Counted from the stretch's first letter, positions 26,213 to 35,814 are shown. The stretch: 64,000 nt of DNA from Stramentimicrobium sp964433555 (GCA_964433555.1 CAYSRG010000004.1:50842-114841); one strand, 5' to 3'. Notes: generated by a model from the letters alone, not told the origin. Translations and numbers: made by a program.

Positions 26213-27475
26213 ATGGGAAATAATATTGTAGAGAAAATACTGCAGGCCCATACAGATACTATAAATTTTAAGATAGGGGATATCATAAGTGTTAAGGTTG
26301 ATTTTGCCTTTAGTAATGATATTACTGCTCCCCTTGCAATAGAATTCTTTGAGGAGTGCAAGGCTGAGGATGTTTTTGATAAGACCAGGGTAGGTATTAT
26401 TCCGGATCACTTTACGCCAAACAAAGATATTAAATCTGCTGAACAGAGCAAAATACTAAGAGAATTTGCACGAAAATACCAACTAGAAAATTATTTTGAA
26501 GTAGGAAGAATGGGCATAGAGCATGCCTTATTACCCGAGAAGGGTTTAATTTTACCGGGTGATTTGGTGGTAGGTGCAGATTCTCACACTGATACTTCAG
26601 GTGCCTTGGGAGCTGTTGCCATTGGTGTTGGTAGCACTGATCTGGGCTATGCTATGGCTTTAGGTGAAATGTGGCTTAAAGTTCCACCTGTAATTAGATT
26701 TAATTATTATGGAAAGTTGAATAAGTGGGTTGGCGGAAAGGATTTAATACTGTACACAATTTCTAAAATCAGTGTCAGTGGTGCTAATTATAAGGTAATG
26801 GAATTTGGGGGAGAGACAATAAGAAACCTTTCCATGGATAGTCGTTTTACTATGTGTAATATGGCCATTGAAGCCGGAGCAAAAACCGGTATTATTGAGC
26901 CTGATGAGAAGACATTACTATATATAGAAAGTAGAACAAAGAGACCCTATAAGGTTTATAAAAGCGATCCAGATGCTAATTATGAAGAAATAATTGATCT
27001 TGATGTTGGTACTTTAGAACCGCAAATTGCTCTACCCCACTCTCCGGATAATGTTCATTCCATTAATGAAATTGGGGAAATAAAAATTAATCAAGCCGTT
27101 ATTGGTTCCTGTACTAATGGCCGAATAGAAGATTTAAGAATAGCTGCTGAAGTCTTGCAAGGGCATAAAGTTCATCCTGAAGTAAGATTGATAGTTTTTC
27201 CTGCTACTCAAGCTATTTATCAACAGGCTATGCAAGAAGGAATAATCGATATCTTTATTACTGCCGGAGCAGCTGTAAGTACTCCTACCTGCGGTCCTTG
27301 TTTAGGTGGACATATGGGAATTTTAGCAAAAGGAGAAAGAGCAATATCAACAACCAATCGGAATTTTGTAGGAAGAATGGGGCATCCTGAGAGTGAAGTT
27401 TTTCTTGCTAATCCAGCAGTTGCTGCTGCCTCTGCCATTTTAGGCAAGATTGCCCATCTCGAGGAGGTGAAATAA
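26213..27475 (+). CDS. leuC: Aconitase-family large subunit (LeuC / hydro-lyase-like)
   Basis: A 420-residue large subunit of the two-part isopropylmalate isomerase/homoaconitase/dimethylmaleate hydratase group. The [4Fe-4S] cysteines are visible in GSCTNGR near residue 305 and PTCGPCLGG near 362. GADSHTDTSGALG and GRMGHPESEVFLANPAVAAASA are family landmarks. The start is ATG 26213, directly behind GAAGGAGG; TTG 26192 is less likely. It lacks the insertions of longer LeuC proteins and resembles the shorter archaeal-type form. Neighbouring leuA favours leucine synthesis; the sigma-54 promoter, lyase and TRAP genes favour catabolism of a substituted malate. Confidence 0.85.
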   Translation: MGNNIVEKILQAHTDTINFKIGDIISVKVDFAFSNDITAPLAIEFFEECKAEDVFDKTRVGIIPDHFTPNKDIKSAEQSKILREFARKYQLENYFEVGRMGIEHALLPEKGLILPGDLVVGADSHTDTSGALGAVAIGVGSTDLGYAMALGEMWLKVPPVIRFNYYGKLNKWVGGKDLILYTISKISVSGANYKVMEFGGETIRNLSMDSRFTMCNMAIEAGAKTGIIEPDEKTLLYIESRTKRPYKVYKSDPDANYEEIIDLDVGTLEPQIALPHSPDNVHSINEIGEIKINQAVIGSCTNGRIEDLRIAAEVLQGHKVHPEVRLIVFPATQAIYQQAMQEGIIDIFITAGAAVSTPTCGPCLGGHMGILAKGERAISTTNRNFVGRMGHPESEVFLANPAVAAASAILGKIAHLEEVK

Positions 27476-27479
27476 GATT

Positions 27480-27989
27480 ATGATAATAAAGGGGAAAGCT
27501 TGGAAATTTAGAGATAATATTGATACCGATGCCATTATCCCGGCCCGTTATTTAAACACTTCTAATCCCAAAGAATTGGCTCTCCATTGTATGGAAGACT
27601 GTAATGCTAATTTTATTAAAGAAATGAGTGCAGGAGATATTATTGTGGCAGGATATAATTTTGGTTGTGGTAGCTCTAGAGAGCATGCCCCCATTGCCAT
27701 AAAGGAGGCAGGAGTATCCTGTGTTATTGCTAAGTCTTTTGCTAGAATCTTTTTCCGCAATGCCATTAATATTGGCCTTCCCATTTTTGAATCCATAGAT
27801 TGTGCTGAACAATGCGAGCCGGGTGACATATTACAGGTTGATTCAGACAAAGGAATAATTAAAAATCTGAATAATGGCGAGATATATAAAACAAATATAC
27901 ATCCAGATTTTATTCAGAAGATAATATCCTTAGGGGGTTTAAAGGGATATCTTAAACAACAATTAAAAAGGAGAGAACAAAATGTATAA
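27480..27989 (+). CDS. leuD: Aconitase-family small subunit (LeuD / hydro-lyase-like)
   Basis: A 169-residue swivelling subunit that pairs with the preceding large subunit. Landmarks are NIDTDAIIPARYLNT near residue 12, NFGCGSSREHAP near 60 and the FARIFFRNAINIGLP stretch near 82. The substrate-specificity loop reads YLNT; the residues in this loop differ between homoaconitase and isopropylmalate isomerase, so substrate cannot be assigned safely. GAGGAGGTGA lies 9 nt before ATG 27480. The last 8 nt overlap the dehydrogenase gene. Confidence 0.85.
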   Translation: MIIKGKAWKFRDNIDTDAIIPARYLNTSNPKELALHCMEDCNANFIKEMSAGDIIVAGYNFGCGSSREHAPIAIKEAGVSCVIAKSFARIFFRNAINIGLPIFESIDCAEQCEPGDILQVDSDKGIIKNLNNGEIYKTNIHPDFIQKIISLGGLKGYLKQQLKRREQNV

Positions 27990-29106
27990 TATTGCTCTAA
28001 TTCCTGGAGATGGAATCGGACCAGAAATAATTAGAGAAGGCAAAAGGATTATTGATTTTGCCTCACAACAGGATGGTGTTCAGATTAACTGGACTGAATA
28101 TCCTTTTGGTGCGGAGCATTATCTTAAATCCAGAGAATTATTGCCTGATAGCGCATTAAAAGAAATAAAAGATATGGATGCCATCTATTTAGGAGCAGTA
28201 GGAGATCCACGTGTAAAACCAGGTGTTCTGGAAAAAGAAATATTGTTAAAGCTACGATTCTATTTTGACCAGTATATTAATCTTAGGCCTATTAAATTAT
28301 ACAAAGGTGTTCCCACGCCTTTGAAGGATAAAAATCCCACAGACATTAACTTTTATGTAGTCAGAGAAAATACGGAAGACTTCTATATTGGAGTAGGGGG
28401 AAGGTTTTCCGGAAAGGTTAATCAAGATCAACTGGAGGTAACAAGAAAGTTATACCAGGCTAAACTTGAGGTTAATTTTGAATTAGACCAGGCACAAGAA
28501 ATAGCATATCAAATTGGCTTTATTAGTAAACCAGGTGCCCACAGGGTGATTAAATATGCCTTTGATTTAGCCACTAGAAAGGGTTTAAGCAGGGTAACTT
28601 CGGTAGATAAGGCTAATGTGCTGAGTGATATTTATGGGCTTTGGAGAAATTGTTTTACAGAGATTGCCGAGCAGTACCCTAGTATTGAAACAGAATTTAC
28701 TTTTGTTGATGCAATTACTATGTGGTTTGTAAGAAAACCAGAATGGTTTAAGGTTGTGGTAGCCCCAAATATGTTTGGAGATATCATTACCGATTTAGGA
28801 GCAATGATTCAGGGTGGTTTAGGTATTGCTGCTGGCGGAAATATCAATCCGGAAGGGGTATCGATGTTCGAGCCGATTCATGGTTCTGCCCCTAAATACA
28901 AAGGTCAATTAGTCGCTAATCCTATAGCTACTATTTTGGCTGGTGCTATGATGATGGACTCCTTAGGTGAGACTAAGATAGCTTCAGCAATAGAAAATGC
29001 TGCAGAAGAGGTTCTTAGTGAAGGAAAAGTAAAATCTAAGGATTTTGGTGGAAAGGCTTCTACTATAGAAATTGGAGAAGAAGTTATTAATAAATTAAAA
29101 AAATAA
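27982..29106 (+). CDS. Isocitrate/isopropylmalate dehydrogenase family protein (LeuB or TtuC/DmlA type)
   Basis: A 374-residue NAD-dependent beta-decarboxylating dehydrogenase. The family start (LIPGDGIGPEI) and end regions (GDIITDLGAMIQGGLG, EPIHGSAPKYKG) are clear. Inside, FDQYINLRPIKLYKGVP and VVRENTEDFY match the tartrate/D-malate dehydrogenase and ICDH pattern better than typical LeuB, which has an ANLRP and RELTGG type sequence. It may therefore oxidise D-malate, tartrate or an alkylmalate; leucine-pathway function is also possible because it follows leuCD with an 8-nt overlap. Confidence 0.88.
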   Translation: MYNIALIPGDGIGPEIIREGKRIIDFASQQDGVQINWTEYPFGAEHYLKSRELLPDSALKEIKDMDAIYLGAVGDPRVKPGVLEKEILLKLRFYFDQYINLRPIKLYKGVPTPLKDKNPTDINFYVVRENTEDFYIGVGGRFSGKVNQDQLEVTRKLYQAKLEVNFELDQAQEIAYQIGFISKPGAHRVIKYAFDLATRKGLSRVTSVDKANVLSDIYGLWRNCFTEIAEQYPSIETEFTFVDAITMWFVRKPEWFKVVVAPNMFGDIITDLGAMIQGGLGIAAGGNINPEGVSMFEPIHGSAPKYKGQLVANPIATILAGAMMMDSLGETKIASAIENAAEEVLSEGKVKSKDFGGKASTIEIGEEVINKLKK

Positions 29107-29180
29107 TAAATTAATATTATTTTAAGTAACATTTTTTAAATTTGTTAATAGCATAAAATAATTAGAAAGTAGTGATAATT

Positions 29181-29696
29181 ATGAAAAGAATGCTAAGTGT
29201 TCTTTCCCAGGGGATAACAAAATTAAATTTGATTAACGAGATTTTTGCAGAATTAAGTTCCATAATTCTAGCAATTATTGTTGTCTGGGGTGTTTTGCTC
29301 ACCTATGTTTTTAAAAAGAGTGATATCTTTTCGGTGGAGATAAGTGAATATTTGCTGATATTGATATGTTTCACCTCAATAGCTCATATACAGAAAGAAG
29401 AAAGACATGTTAAAGTAGATATGCTTGTTGAAAAGCTATCTCCGGCAAAACGTAACAAATTAGAAATACTTACCTCATTTTTATGTGCAATATTTTGTTC
29501 TATTACTGCATGGAAGGCCTCTACAATTATGATCTTAAATTATCAAAGAAATTTTTATTCCACCTCATTGATTAAATTTCCCATATGGATTCCTTATTTG
29601 ATCATATGTTATGGCTTTCTCATGTTGACACTACAGTTTTTAGTAAAAATCTATAATCTTCTTATTGAATCAGTTAATAAAACTGACCATTTATAG
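29181..29696 (+). CDS. dctQ: TRAP transporter small membrane subunit (DctQ family)
   Basis: A 171-residue four-helix DctQ-type subunit with the EISEYLLILICFTSIAHI and RHVKVDMLVEKLSP pattern. The frame extends to GTG 29172; ATG 29181 is preferred, although the ribosome binding site is weak. It follows the dehydrogenase by 74 nt without a terminator and precedes dctM by 27 nt. As part of the sigma-54 operon, the transporter probably imports the diacid used by the lyase and LeuCD-like enzymes. Confidence 0.88.
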   Translation: MKRMLSVLSQGITKLNLINEIFAELSSIILAIIVVWGVLLTYVFKKSDIFSVEISEYLLILICFTSIAHIQKEERHVKVDMLVEKLSPAKRNKLEILTSFLCAIFCSITAWKASTIMILNYQRNFYSTSLIKFPIWIPYLIICYGFLMLTLQFLVKIYNLLIESVNKTDHL

Positions 29697-29723
29697 AAAA
29701 GTATTAAAGGAGAGATTTAGCAT

Positions 29724-31031
29724 ATGGATCCTATAATTGTTGCCATAATAGTAATTACGATATTTATACTGTTACTTCTTATGGGAGTACCTGTATTTGC
29801 TGCTTTAGGACTTTCTGGTACTATTGGCATTCTTATTATCCGTGGTCCCAGCGGTTTGCAGGCTATTCCCTCAATTATGTATGATAAAATAAGGAGTTTT
29901 ATTCTTGTTGCCGTACCTTTATTTATTTTAATGGGTCAAGTTATTTTCCATAGTGGTATTGGGGAAGACTTATATACACTTGGTAGTCGCTGGTTAAATC
30001 GACTACCAGGGGGATTAGCTATGGCCAGTATTTTAGCTTGTACTATTTTTGCCGCTATGAGTGGGGTGAGCATTGCCGGGGCGGCTACCATTGGATCGTT
30101 TGCTATTCCTGAAATGCTCAAAAGAGGTTATAACAAGAGTTTAGCAGCAGGTTCGGTTGCTGCAGCAGGGGCTTTAGCCTTGCTTATTCCTCCCAGTGTA
30201 GGATTTATTGTATATGGAGAAGTAGCAGATGAATCAGTTGGAATGCTATTTATCGGAGGAATTGTTCCTGGATTAGTATTAGCATTGATGATGATAGCTT
30301 ATGTTGGTATTTATGCCTGGCTTAAACCAAAGGTAGCACCTAAATCCATTGAGAGTGTAACCTGGAAATTGAGAATAAATTCACTTTTAAGAGTTTGGCC
30401 AGCTTTAGTTTTAATTATTGCCGTATTGGGAAGTATTTATTTGGGGCTTGCCACTCCAACTCAGTCTGCAGCAATAGGCTTTTTAGTAAGTATGATTTTA
30501 GCCCGTTTTGTATACAAAAAAATGGATTGGACTATTTTTCGAAATATAGTTCGTAGCTCAATGCTAACTTCTGGCATGATTTTATTAATTTTTATATGTG
30601 CTATGTTTTTTGGTTATGTGTTAACCTTTCTTAGGGTTCCACAATACATAATGGAATTTATTGCCAGTTCAGGATGGCCTAATTGGTTGTCATTGACTGC
30701 TATTATGGTATTACTATTTATACTGGGAATGTTTGTAGATGTGGTATCAATTATTACCATTGGTGCACCACTGTTAATTCCCACTGTGACAATGCTTGGC
30801 TACAATACTCTGTGGTTTGGTATTATAATGGGCATTACCCTTGAAATGGCAGTTATTACACCTCCTGTTGGATTGAATTTATATACAATTAAGGGCGTTT
30901 CGCCTCCCGAAGTTTCTTTGGCTGATATTATACGGGGAGTAATGCCGTTTGTATTGATAGAGATTATTGCTCTTATAATCTTTATCAGTTTCCCCAACTT
31001 ATGTCTCTGGTTACCATATACTATGAAATAA
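29724..31031 (+). CDS. dctM: TRAP transporter large membrane subunit (DctM family)
   Basis: A 435-residue protein with about twelve helices. DctM landmarks include VAVPLFILMGQVIFHSG near residue 60, AAMSGVSIAGAATIGS near 110 and GITLEMAVITPPVGLNLY near 375. AAAGGAG precedes ATG 29724. It forms the translocation channel with DctQ and depends on the binding protein encoded next. It is distinct in sequence from the DctM at 709. Confidence 0.95.
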   Translation: MDPIIVAIIVITIFILLLLMGVPVFAALGLSGTIGILIIRGPSGLQAIPSIMYDKIRSFILVAVPLFILMGQVIFHSGIGEDLYTLGSRWLNRLPGGLAMASILACTIFAAMSGVSIAGAATIGSFAIPEMLKRGYNKSLAAGSVAAAGALALLIPPSVGFIVYGEVADESVGMLFIGGIVPGLVLALMMIAYVGIYAWLKPKVAPKSIESVTWKLRINSLLRVWPALVLIIAVLGSIYLGLATPTQSAAIGFLVSMILARFVYKKMDWTIFRNIVRSSMLTSGMILLIFICAMFFGYVLTFLRVPQYIMEFIASSGWPNWLSLTAIMVLLFILGMFVDVVSIITIGAPLLIPTVTMLGYNTLWFGIIMGITLEMAVITPPVGLNLYTIKGVSPPEVSLADIIRGVMPFVLIEIIALIIFISFPNLCLWLPYTMK

Positions 31032-31155
31032 TTAAAAATAGGAAAAGAATAGAAAGAGAAAGGAGTGGTATGAAGAGTAATAATTATACAGATATATTTC
31101 AAATCTAATGTTAATTCAATATTGAAATTATTTATCACTATTAAGGAGGAAAATT

Positions 31156-32148
31156 GTGAAAAAAATATTTACTATCATAGTCTGTTTATTCTTATTTAGC
31201 TGTATGTTAAGCAATGGTTATGCAGCCCAGAAACTTATTGTTTCAAGTATGTTTCCAACCTCTTATACTTATCTGCTTAATCCAACATTGGATTTTTGTG
31301 AAAAAGTAGAGGCTTTATCAAAAGGCGAGATTCAATTTGACATTTACCACTCAGCACAGTTATATGGCGGTAAAGAGGAATTTGCAGCTGTTAGCAGAGG
31401 TGAAATTGATATAAGCATTCCTCACGATACATATCATACTGGTGAAGTCCCAGAGTTAGGAATTACCACTGTGCCTTTTTTATTTGACGATCTTGATCAG
31501 GCTATGTATATGCTTGACATTGGCTTGAAAGAGATGATCGGTCTGGTATTAGAGCAAAAACATAATTGCATTTTGTTGGGATGGGCGGCTATTGATCCTT
31601 ATCAGTTGTACTCTAACAGCCCCATTAACTCAGTTGATGATATGAAAGGGAAGTTATGGGCTATTTCTGGTACACCTGCTGCCAAGGCCATTGAACAACT
31701 TGGTGGATCCACCACCATGATGAGTTCTGGAGAACTTTATTTGGCTTTACAGACGGGCACAATTGATGCAACAGTAAGACCTTTGTTGACTGGAGTTGGG
31801 AGAAAACTCGATGAAGTAGTAAAATATCTTACCCTTGTTCCTCAATTTCAGCCCTGGGGGGATTTGCTAATTATTAATAAAGATAGATGGGATCGTCTCT
31901 CACCAGAATTGCAAGAGATTTTAAAGAAAGCTGGCAGAGAATGGGAATATCAAGTATTCTATATGTCCAAGATGTATATCCAGGATGCAGTAAAGATTTT
32001 AAAGGAAAGAGGAATGCAGGTAAGTACTTTATCTTCAGAAGAGATGAATAAGTTTAGAGAAAAAATGAAACCGGTTGTTGAATGGTGGGTTCAAGAAGAA
32101 GTGCCCGATGGACAAAAATATATTGATTTTGTAGAAGCAAATCGTTAA
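31156..32148 (+). CDS. dctP: TRAP transporter substrate-binding protein (DctP family)
   Basis: A 330-residue secreted binding protein. The signal peptide ends near NGYAAQ (residue 23). Family landmarks are QLYGGKEEFAAVSRGEIDIS near 68 and the central KGKLWAISGTPAAKAIEQLG region near 160, where the conserved Arg of classical DctP that contacts the carboxylate would lie; here it is not obvious (LWAISGT). GTG 31156 follows AAGGAGG. Unlike the first cluster, dctP here comes after dctM. A terminator follows, so this ends the operon. Confidence 0.93.
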   Translation: MKKIFTIIVCLFLFSCMLSNGYAAQKLIVSSMFPTSYTYLLNPTLDFCEKVEALSKGEIQFDIYHSAQLYGGKEEFAAVSRGEIDISIPHDTYHTGEVPELGITTVPFLFDDLDQAMYMLDIGLKEMIGLVLEQKHNCILLGWAAIDPYQLYSNSPINSVDDMKGKLWAISGTPAAKAIEQLGGSTTMMSSGELYLALQTGTIDATVRPLLTGVGRKLDEVVKYLTLVPQFQPWGDLLIINKDRWDRLSPELQEILKKAGREWEYQVFYMSKMYIQDAVKILKERGMQVSTLSSEEMNKFREKMKPVVEWWVQEEVPDGQKYIDFVEANR

Positions 32149-32216
32149 TCAATTAACAGGAGATTATTTAATCTTTGTAAATTTATAAGAAAAAATATAT
32201 AATTTGATTAACACAA

Positions 32217-32271
32217 GAATGGAAGATTTGTTATTTATATAGATTTATAATAACAGATCTTCTATTCTTTT
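32217..32271 (+). terminator. Intrinsic terminator ending the sigma-54 operon
   Basis: GAATGGAAGATTTGTTAT (32217-32234) pairs with ATAACAGATCTTCTATTC (32250-32267) with two mismatches, and TTTT follows. It lies about 70 nt after the dctP stop. Confidence 0.85.
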
Positions 32272-32344
32272 ATCTTTGAGCAATACTTCTTTTAACTCTT
32301 GGTCAGAATATTAAAATAGAAAAAGGAAGATTAAAGAAAAACAG

Positions 32345-32818
32345 TTGATTCTATTATTTACCGGAATTATATTAAATATTATTGGAATTATTGGTGTGGT
32401 GATACCAGCTTTACCTGGTATTGTGTTGAACTATATTTCCTTGGTTTTGCTTTATATCATTAAAGGAGAAGAAGCACTTAGTCTTATTATTCTGGTAACA
32501 TTCGGTATTTTAACATTATTGGTTACTATGCTGGATTATATTCTTCCCTTGTTAGGGGCTAAAAGATTCGGTGCATCACGTACTGGTATAGCAGGTGCAG
32601 TTGTTGGAATGCTGTTAGGTATTGTATTTTTCCCACCATTAGGCATTTTTTTTGGTCTCTTAATTGGTGCATTTGCAGGAGAACTAATAGCCGGAAAAGA
32701 CCAGTACCAGGCGTTTAAGGCAGGAATGGCTACCTTTTTGGGAAGTCTTACTTCGATAGCAGTTAAGATAATCTTGGCATTAGTAATGACCTTCTATTAT
32801 CTCTGGCACCTTTTTTAG
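32345..32818 (+). CDS. DUF456 family membrane protein
   Basis: A 157-residue, glycine-rich membrane protein matching the DUF456 family. It has three or four hydrophobic segments, GVVIPALPGI near residue 17, LDYILPLLGAKRFGASRTGI near 64 and GAFAGELIAG near 110. It starts with TTG 32345. It follows the terminator of the TRAP operon, so it has its own transcription or is read with ilvD. No function is established for the family. Confidence 0.85.
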   Translation: MILLFTGIILNIIGIIGVVIPALPGIVLNYISLVLLYIIKGEEALSLIILVTFGILTLLVTMLDYILPLLGAKRFGASRTGIAGAVVGMLLGIVFFPPLGIFFGLLIGAFAGELIAGKDQYQAFKAGMATFLGSLTSIAVKIILALVMTFYYLWHLF

Positions 32819-33023
32819 AAATCTTAAGTTTCTCTATTATTTGAAATTTAATAGATGTATCAAATGGTGATTGGCTAAAAGTTTCTTTAAAATTTTTTGA
32901 TAATATTATAAAAATGCTACCACTGTAATAAAGATATTGATAGTATAATTAAAATATAGAATTATTGAAAGTTAATATGTAAAATTTATTGTAGAGAGAA
33001 AAAAAGACAGGAAGGGTAAAAAT

Positions 33024-34706
33024 ATGGAAAAGAAGAGTGATATGGTAACCAGAGGAGCAAGTCGTGCTCCTCATCGTTCTCTATTTTATGCTATGGGCTA
33101 TACCCCGGAGGATTTAGAAAAACCCATAATTGGAGTTGTAAATTCCTTTAATGAGATTATACCAGGTCATATTCAATTAAATGAAATTACACAGGCGGTA
33201 AAGATTGGTATTGCAGCAGCAGGTGGAACACCAGTTGAATTTCCGGTCATTGGAATTTGTGATGGCATTGCCATGAATCATAATGGCATGAAGTATCCCC
33301 TGGCCAGTAGAGAGCTTATAGCTGATTCCATTGAAGCAGTTGCCATGGCTCATCATTTTGATGGTCTGGTACTGGTGGCAAATTGTGATAAGATAGTGCC
33401 TGGTATGCTAATGGCGGCCGGGCGTCTAAATATACCATCCATTTATATCAGCGGTGGTCCCATGCTTCCAGGTCAATATACCAACAGGGATGTTGACTTA
33501 AATACTGTTTTTGAGGCTGTAGGGCAGTATCAGCAACAAAAAATGTCTTCAGAGGAATTAAATAAATTGGAACAGTGTGCCTGCCCAGGTGCAGGTAGCT
33601 GTGCAGGATTGTTTACCGCTAATTCTATGAATTGCCTATCAGAAGCTCTGGGCATGGCTCTGCCCGGTAATGGAACCATTCCAGTGGGCTATGGTGAAAG
33701 GAAGCAATTAGCCAAAAGGGTAGGGACGGCCATAATAAACCTGGTTCGTAATCAGATTAAACCCAGAGATATAATGACTGCTAAAGCCTTTGAAAATGCC
33801 ATTACTCTTGATTTGGCTATGGCTGGTTCCACCAATACCGTATTACATCTACTGGCTATCGCCCATGAGGCTGGTATTAAACTGGAATTGAAGACTTTTG
33901 ACCGATTAAGTCGTATTATTCCCGTTTTAACCAAGATCTCCCCCTCCAGTCATTTCCATGTTACTGATTTGTATTTTGCGGGAGGCATTCAAGCTTTGTT
34001 AAAAGAACTAGCTGAGGAAAACCTTATTCATACCGAAGAAATGACTGTAAGTGGAAAACCTATTGGGCAAAATTTTGCTCAAGCCGAGATAAAGAATACT
34101 GAGGTTATTAAAAAATTCAATGAACCTTATAGCAAGGAAAGTGGCATTGCGGTGCTTTATGGAAATTTAGCTCCGGAGGGGGGAGTGGTAAAGGTTTCGG
34201 CAGTAAATAAGAGTATGTATGTTTTTGAAGGAAGAGCAAGGGTATTTAATTCAGAAGAAGAAGCTTATCAAGCAATAATAGAAGGAAAGATAAAGAAGGG
34301 TGATGTAGTAGTTATTCGTTTTGAAGGACCAAAAGGTGGTCCGGGAATGAGGGAAATGTTAGCACCAACTTCTGCCCTTTGTGGAATGGGATTGGATAAT
34401 GATGTTGCCTTACTTACTGATGGTCGTTTTTCAGGTGCTACCCGTGGTGCAGCTATTGGGCACATTTCACCTGAAGCAGCAGAAAAAGGTCCCATCGGTA
34501 TGATTGAGGATGGAGATATTATAAAAATAGATATTTCTGGACGAGAACTATCAGTGAATTTATCAGAAGAGGAATTAAGAAGGCGGGAAGCAAAATGGTC
34601 TTTACCAGAAAGAAATATCCCGGCTAACCATTATTTAAGAAGATATGCTTATCTGGTTACCTCTGCCAGCAGTGGTGCGGTTTTTAAGGAGGTAAATTTT
34701 TCCTAA
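33024..34706 (+). CDS. ilvD: Dihydroxyacid dehydratase
   Basis: A 560-residue iron-sulfur dehydratase of valine, isoleucine and leucine synthesis (EC 4.2.1.9). Cluster cysteines and motifs are visible: CDGIAMNHNGMKYPL near residue 75, CDKIVPGMLMAAGRLN near 120, and GAGSCAGLFTANSMN near 190. LLTDGRFSGATRGAAIGHISPEA marks the C-terminal substrate region. AGGAAGGG precedes ATG 33024. It is 10 kb from ilvBH-leuA, with the sigma-54 operon between. No ilvC is present in this window. Confidence 0.97.
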   Translation: MEKKSDMVTRGASRAPHRSLFYAMGYTPEDLEKPIIGVVNSFNEIIPGHIQLNEITQAVKIGIAAAGGTPVEFPVIGICDGIAMNHNGMKYPLASRELIADSIEAVAMAHHFDGLVLVANCDKIVPGMLMAAGRLNIPSIYISGGPMLPGQYTNRDVDLNTVFEAVGQYQQQKMSSEELNKLEQCACPGAGSCAGLFTANSMNCLSEALGMALPGNGTIPVGYGERKQLAKRVGTAIINLVRNQIKPRDIMTAKAFENAITLDLAMAGSTNTVLHLLAIAHEAGIKLELKTFDRLSRIIPVLTKISPSSHFHVTDLYFAGGIQALLKELAEENLIHTEEMTVSGKPIGQNFAQAEIKNTEVIKKFNEPYSKESGIAVLYGNLAPEGGVVKVSAVNKSMYVFEGRARVFNSEEEAYQAIIEGKIKKGDVVVIRFEGPKGGPGMREMLAPTSALCGMGLDNDVALLTDGRFSGATRGAAIGHISPEAAEKGPIGMIEDGDIIKIDISGRELSVNLSEEELRRREAKWSLPERNIPANHYLRRYAYLVTSASSGAVFKEVNFS

Positions 34707-34718
34707 AAAAGAATATAT

Positions 34719-35537
34719 CTAAATATAAATTTCCGGTTCTTTTCTTTTTCTACCGATTCTTTTCAGGAAAGTTTTTACTAATAGCGGCTGTTTAAAGATT
34801 ACTTTTCGAGCATGGTGAGGACAAAGTTTAACACAGGCAAAACAGCGGATGCAAAGTTTTTCACGGCTTTTTAAACTATGCGGATCTATGGCTTTAACTG
34901 GACAGACTTCCAAACATTTTCGGCAATTCTGGCATAGTTCAGGAATAATTTGCGGGGCGTGGGTAAAAAGTATTTCACTATGTTTAGGCAGTAATTTACT
35001 TACTGGCAGCAATTCTCCCCTGATATTTAGGTCAGGTATGATCTTTAAATCTTTGCTGGATTCAATTTTTTGTTGGACTTGTTTCCCTAACTGTTCAGCT
35101 TTTTCCAAATCTAAAACATCCGGCCTACCCGGGGCGATTCTGATTTCTCCGTGAGAAAAAGCATGTTCACTAATAAAATTGGCTGCGGCAATAATCTTAA
35201 AACCCTGGTGGCTCATCATTTTAGACAATTGTTGTAAGGTTATTCCGGCACTGATGTTACCATATGTTACTACCAGAACCATAGCATTATTATTCCCTCT
35301 AATTTTCCAGAGTGCCGGGTATAAAATACTGGGTATTCTCTCTTCATAAGTAGGGATTCCCAGGATAACTGCTTCATTGGCGTTAAGGTTAAATTTAAAA
35401 TTGTGACGTTGCTCGAGGGAGTTAAGATTAATAGTCCTCTGTTCAGAAATACCCCATCCTCTGGCGACAGCCAGAATAATCTTTTCAGTAGAGTGAGTTG
35501 GTGAAAAATATATCTTTAATAATTTATTAATAAGCAA
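34719..35537 (-). CDS. EFR1-type flavodoxin-like protein with two [4Fe-4S] clusters
   Basis: A 272-residue protein with an N-terminal flavodoxin-like domain (about 1-160) and a C-terminal bacterial ferredoxin domain. The cysteine motifs CQNCRKCLEVCP (about 208-219) and CIRCFACVKLCP (about 232-243) each give a four-cysteine ligand set. This matches the EFR1 family of electron-transfer proteins of anaerobes. It is convergent with ilvD, with only 12 nt between the stop codons and no clear terminator. Its redox partners are unknown. Confidence 0.88.
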   Translation of the reverse strand: MLINKLLKIYFSPTHSTEKIILAVARGWGISEQRTINLNSLEQRHNFKFNLNANEAVILGIPTYEERIPSILYPALWKIRGNNNAMVLVVTYGNISAGITLQQLSKMMSHQGFKIIAAANFISEHAFSHGEIRIAPGRPDVLDLEKAEQLGKQVQQKIESSKDLKIIPDLNIRGELLPVSKLLPKHSEILFTHAPQIIPELCQNCRKCLEVCPVKAIDPHSLKSREKLCIRCFACVKLCPHHARKVIFKQPLLVKTFLKRIGRKRKEPEIYI

Positions 35538-35814
35538 AGCAAGCTCCCCAAAAAATTAAATAATTTAACTCATTACCATGGCCTAAAAAAGTCGCTTTTT
35601 TTATTTTAATGCAGTTACTTACTTTAGACAAGGGAAGGACTAAAATATTATGCTCAATTATTGCGGAAAAGATTAGGATGACAGAGAATAATCTATTTTT
35701 CCCGGTAATTGATAATCTGAAGAGTACCATCAGGATAATCTAAAGATTAATTTCAACTGATCTAAATAGCATGAGTCAAAATAAATAGTATAATAATAAA
35801 AAAGGAGGACTGAA

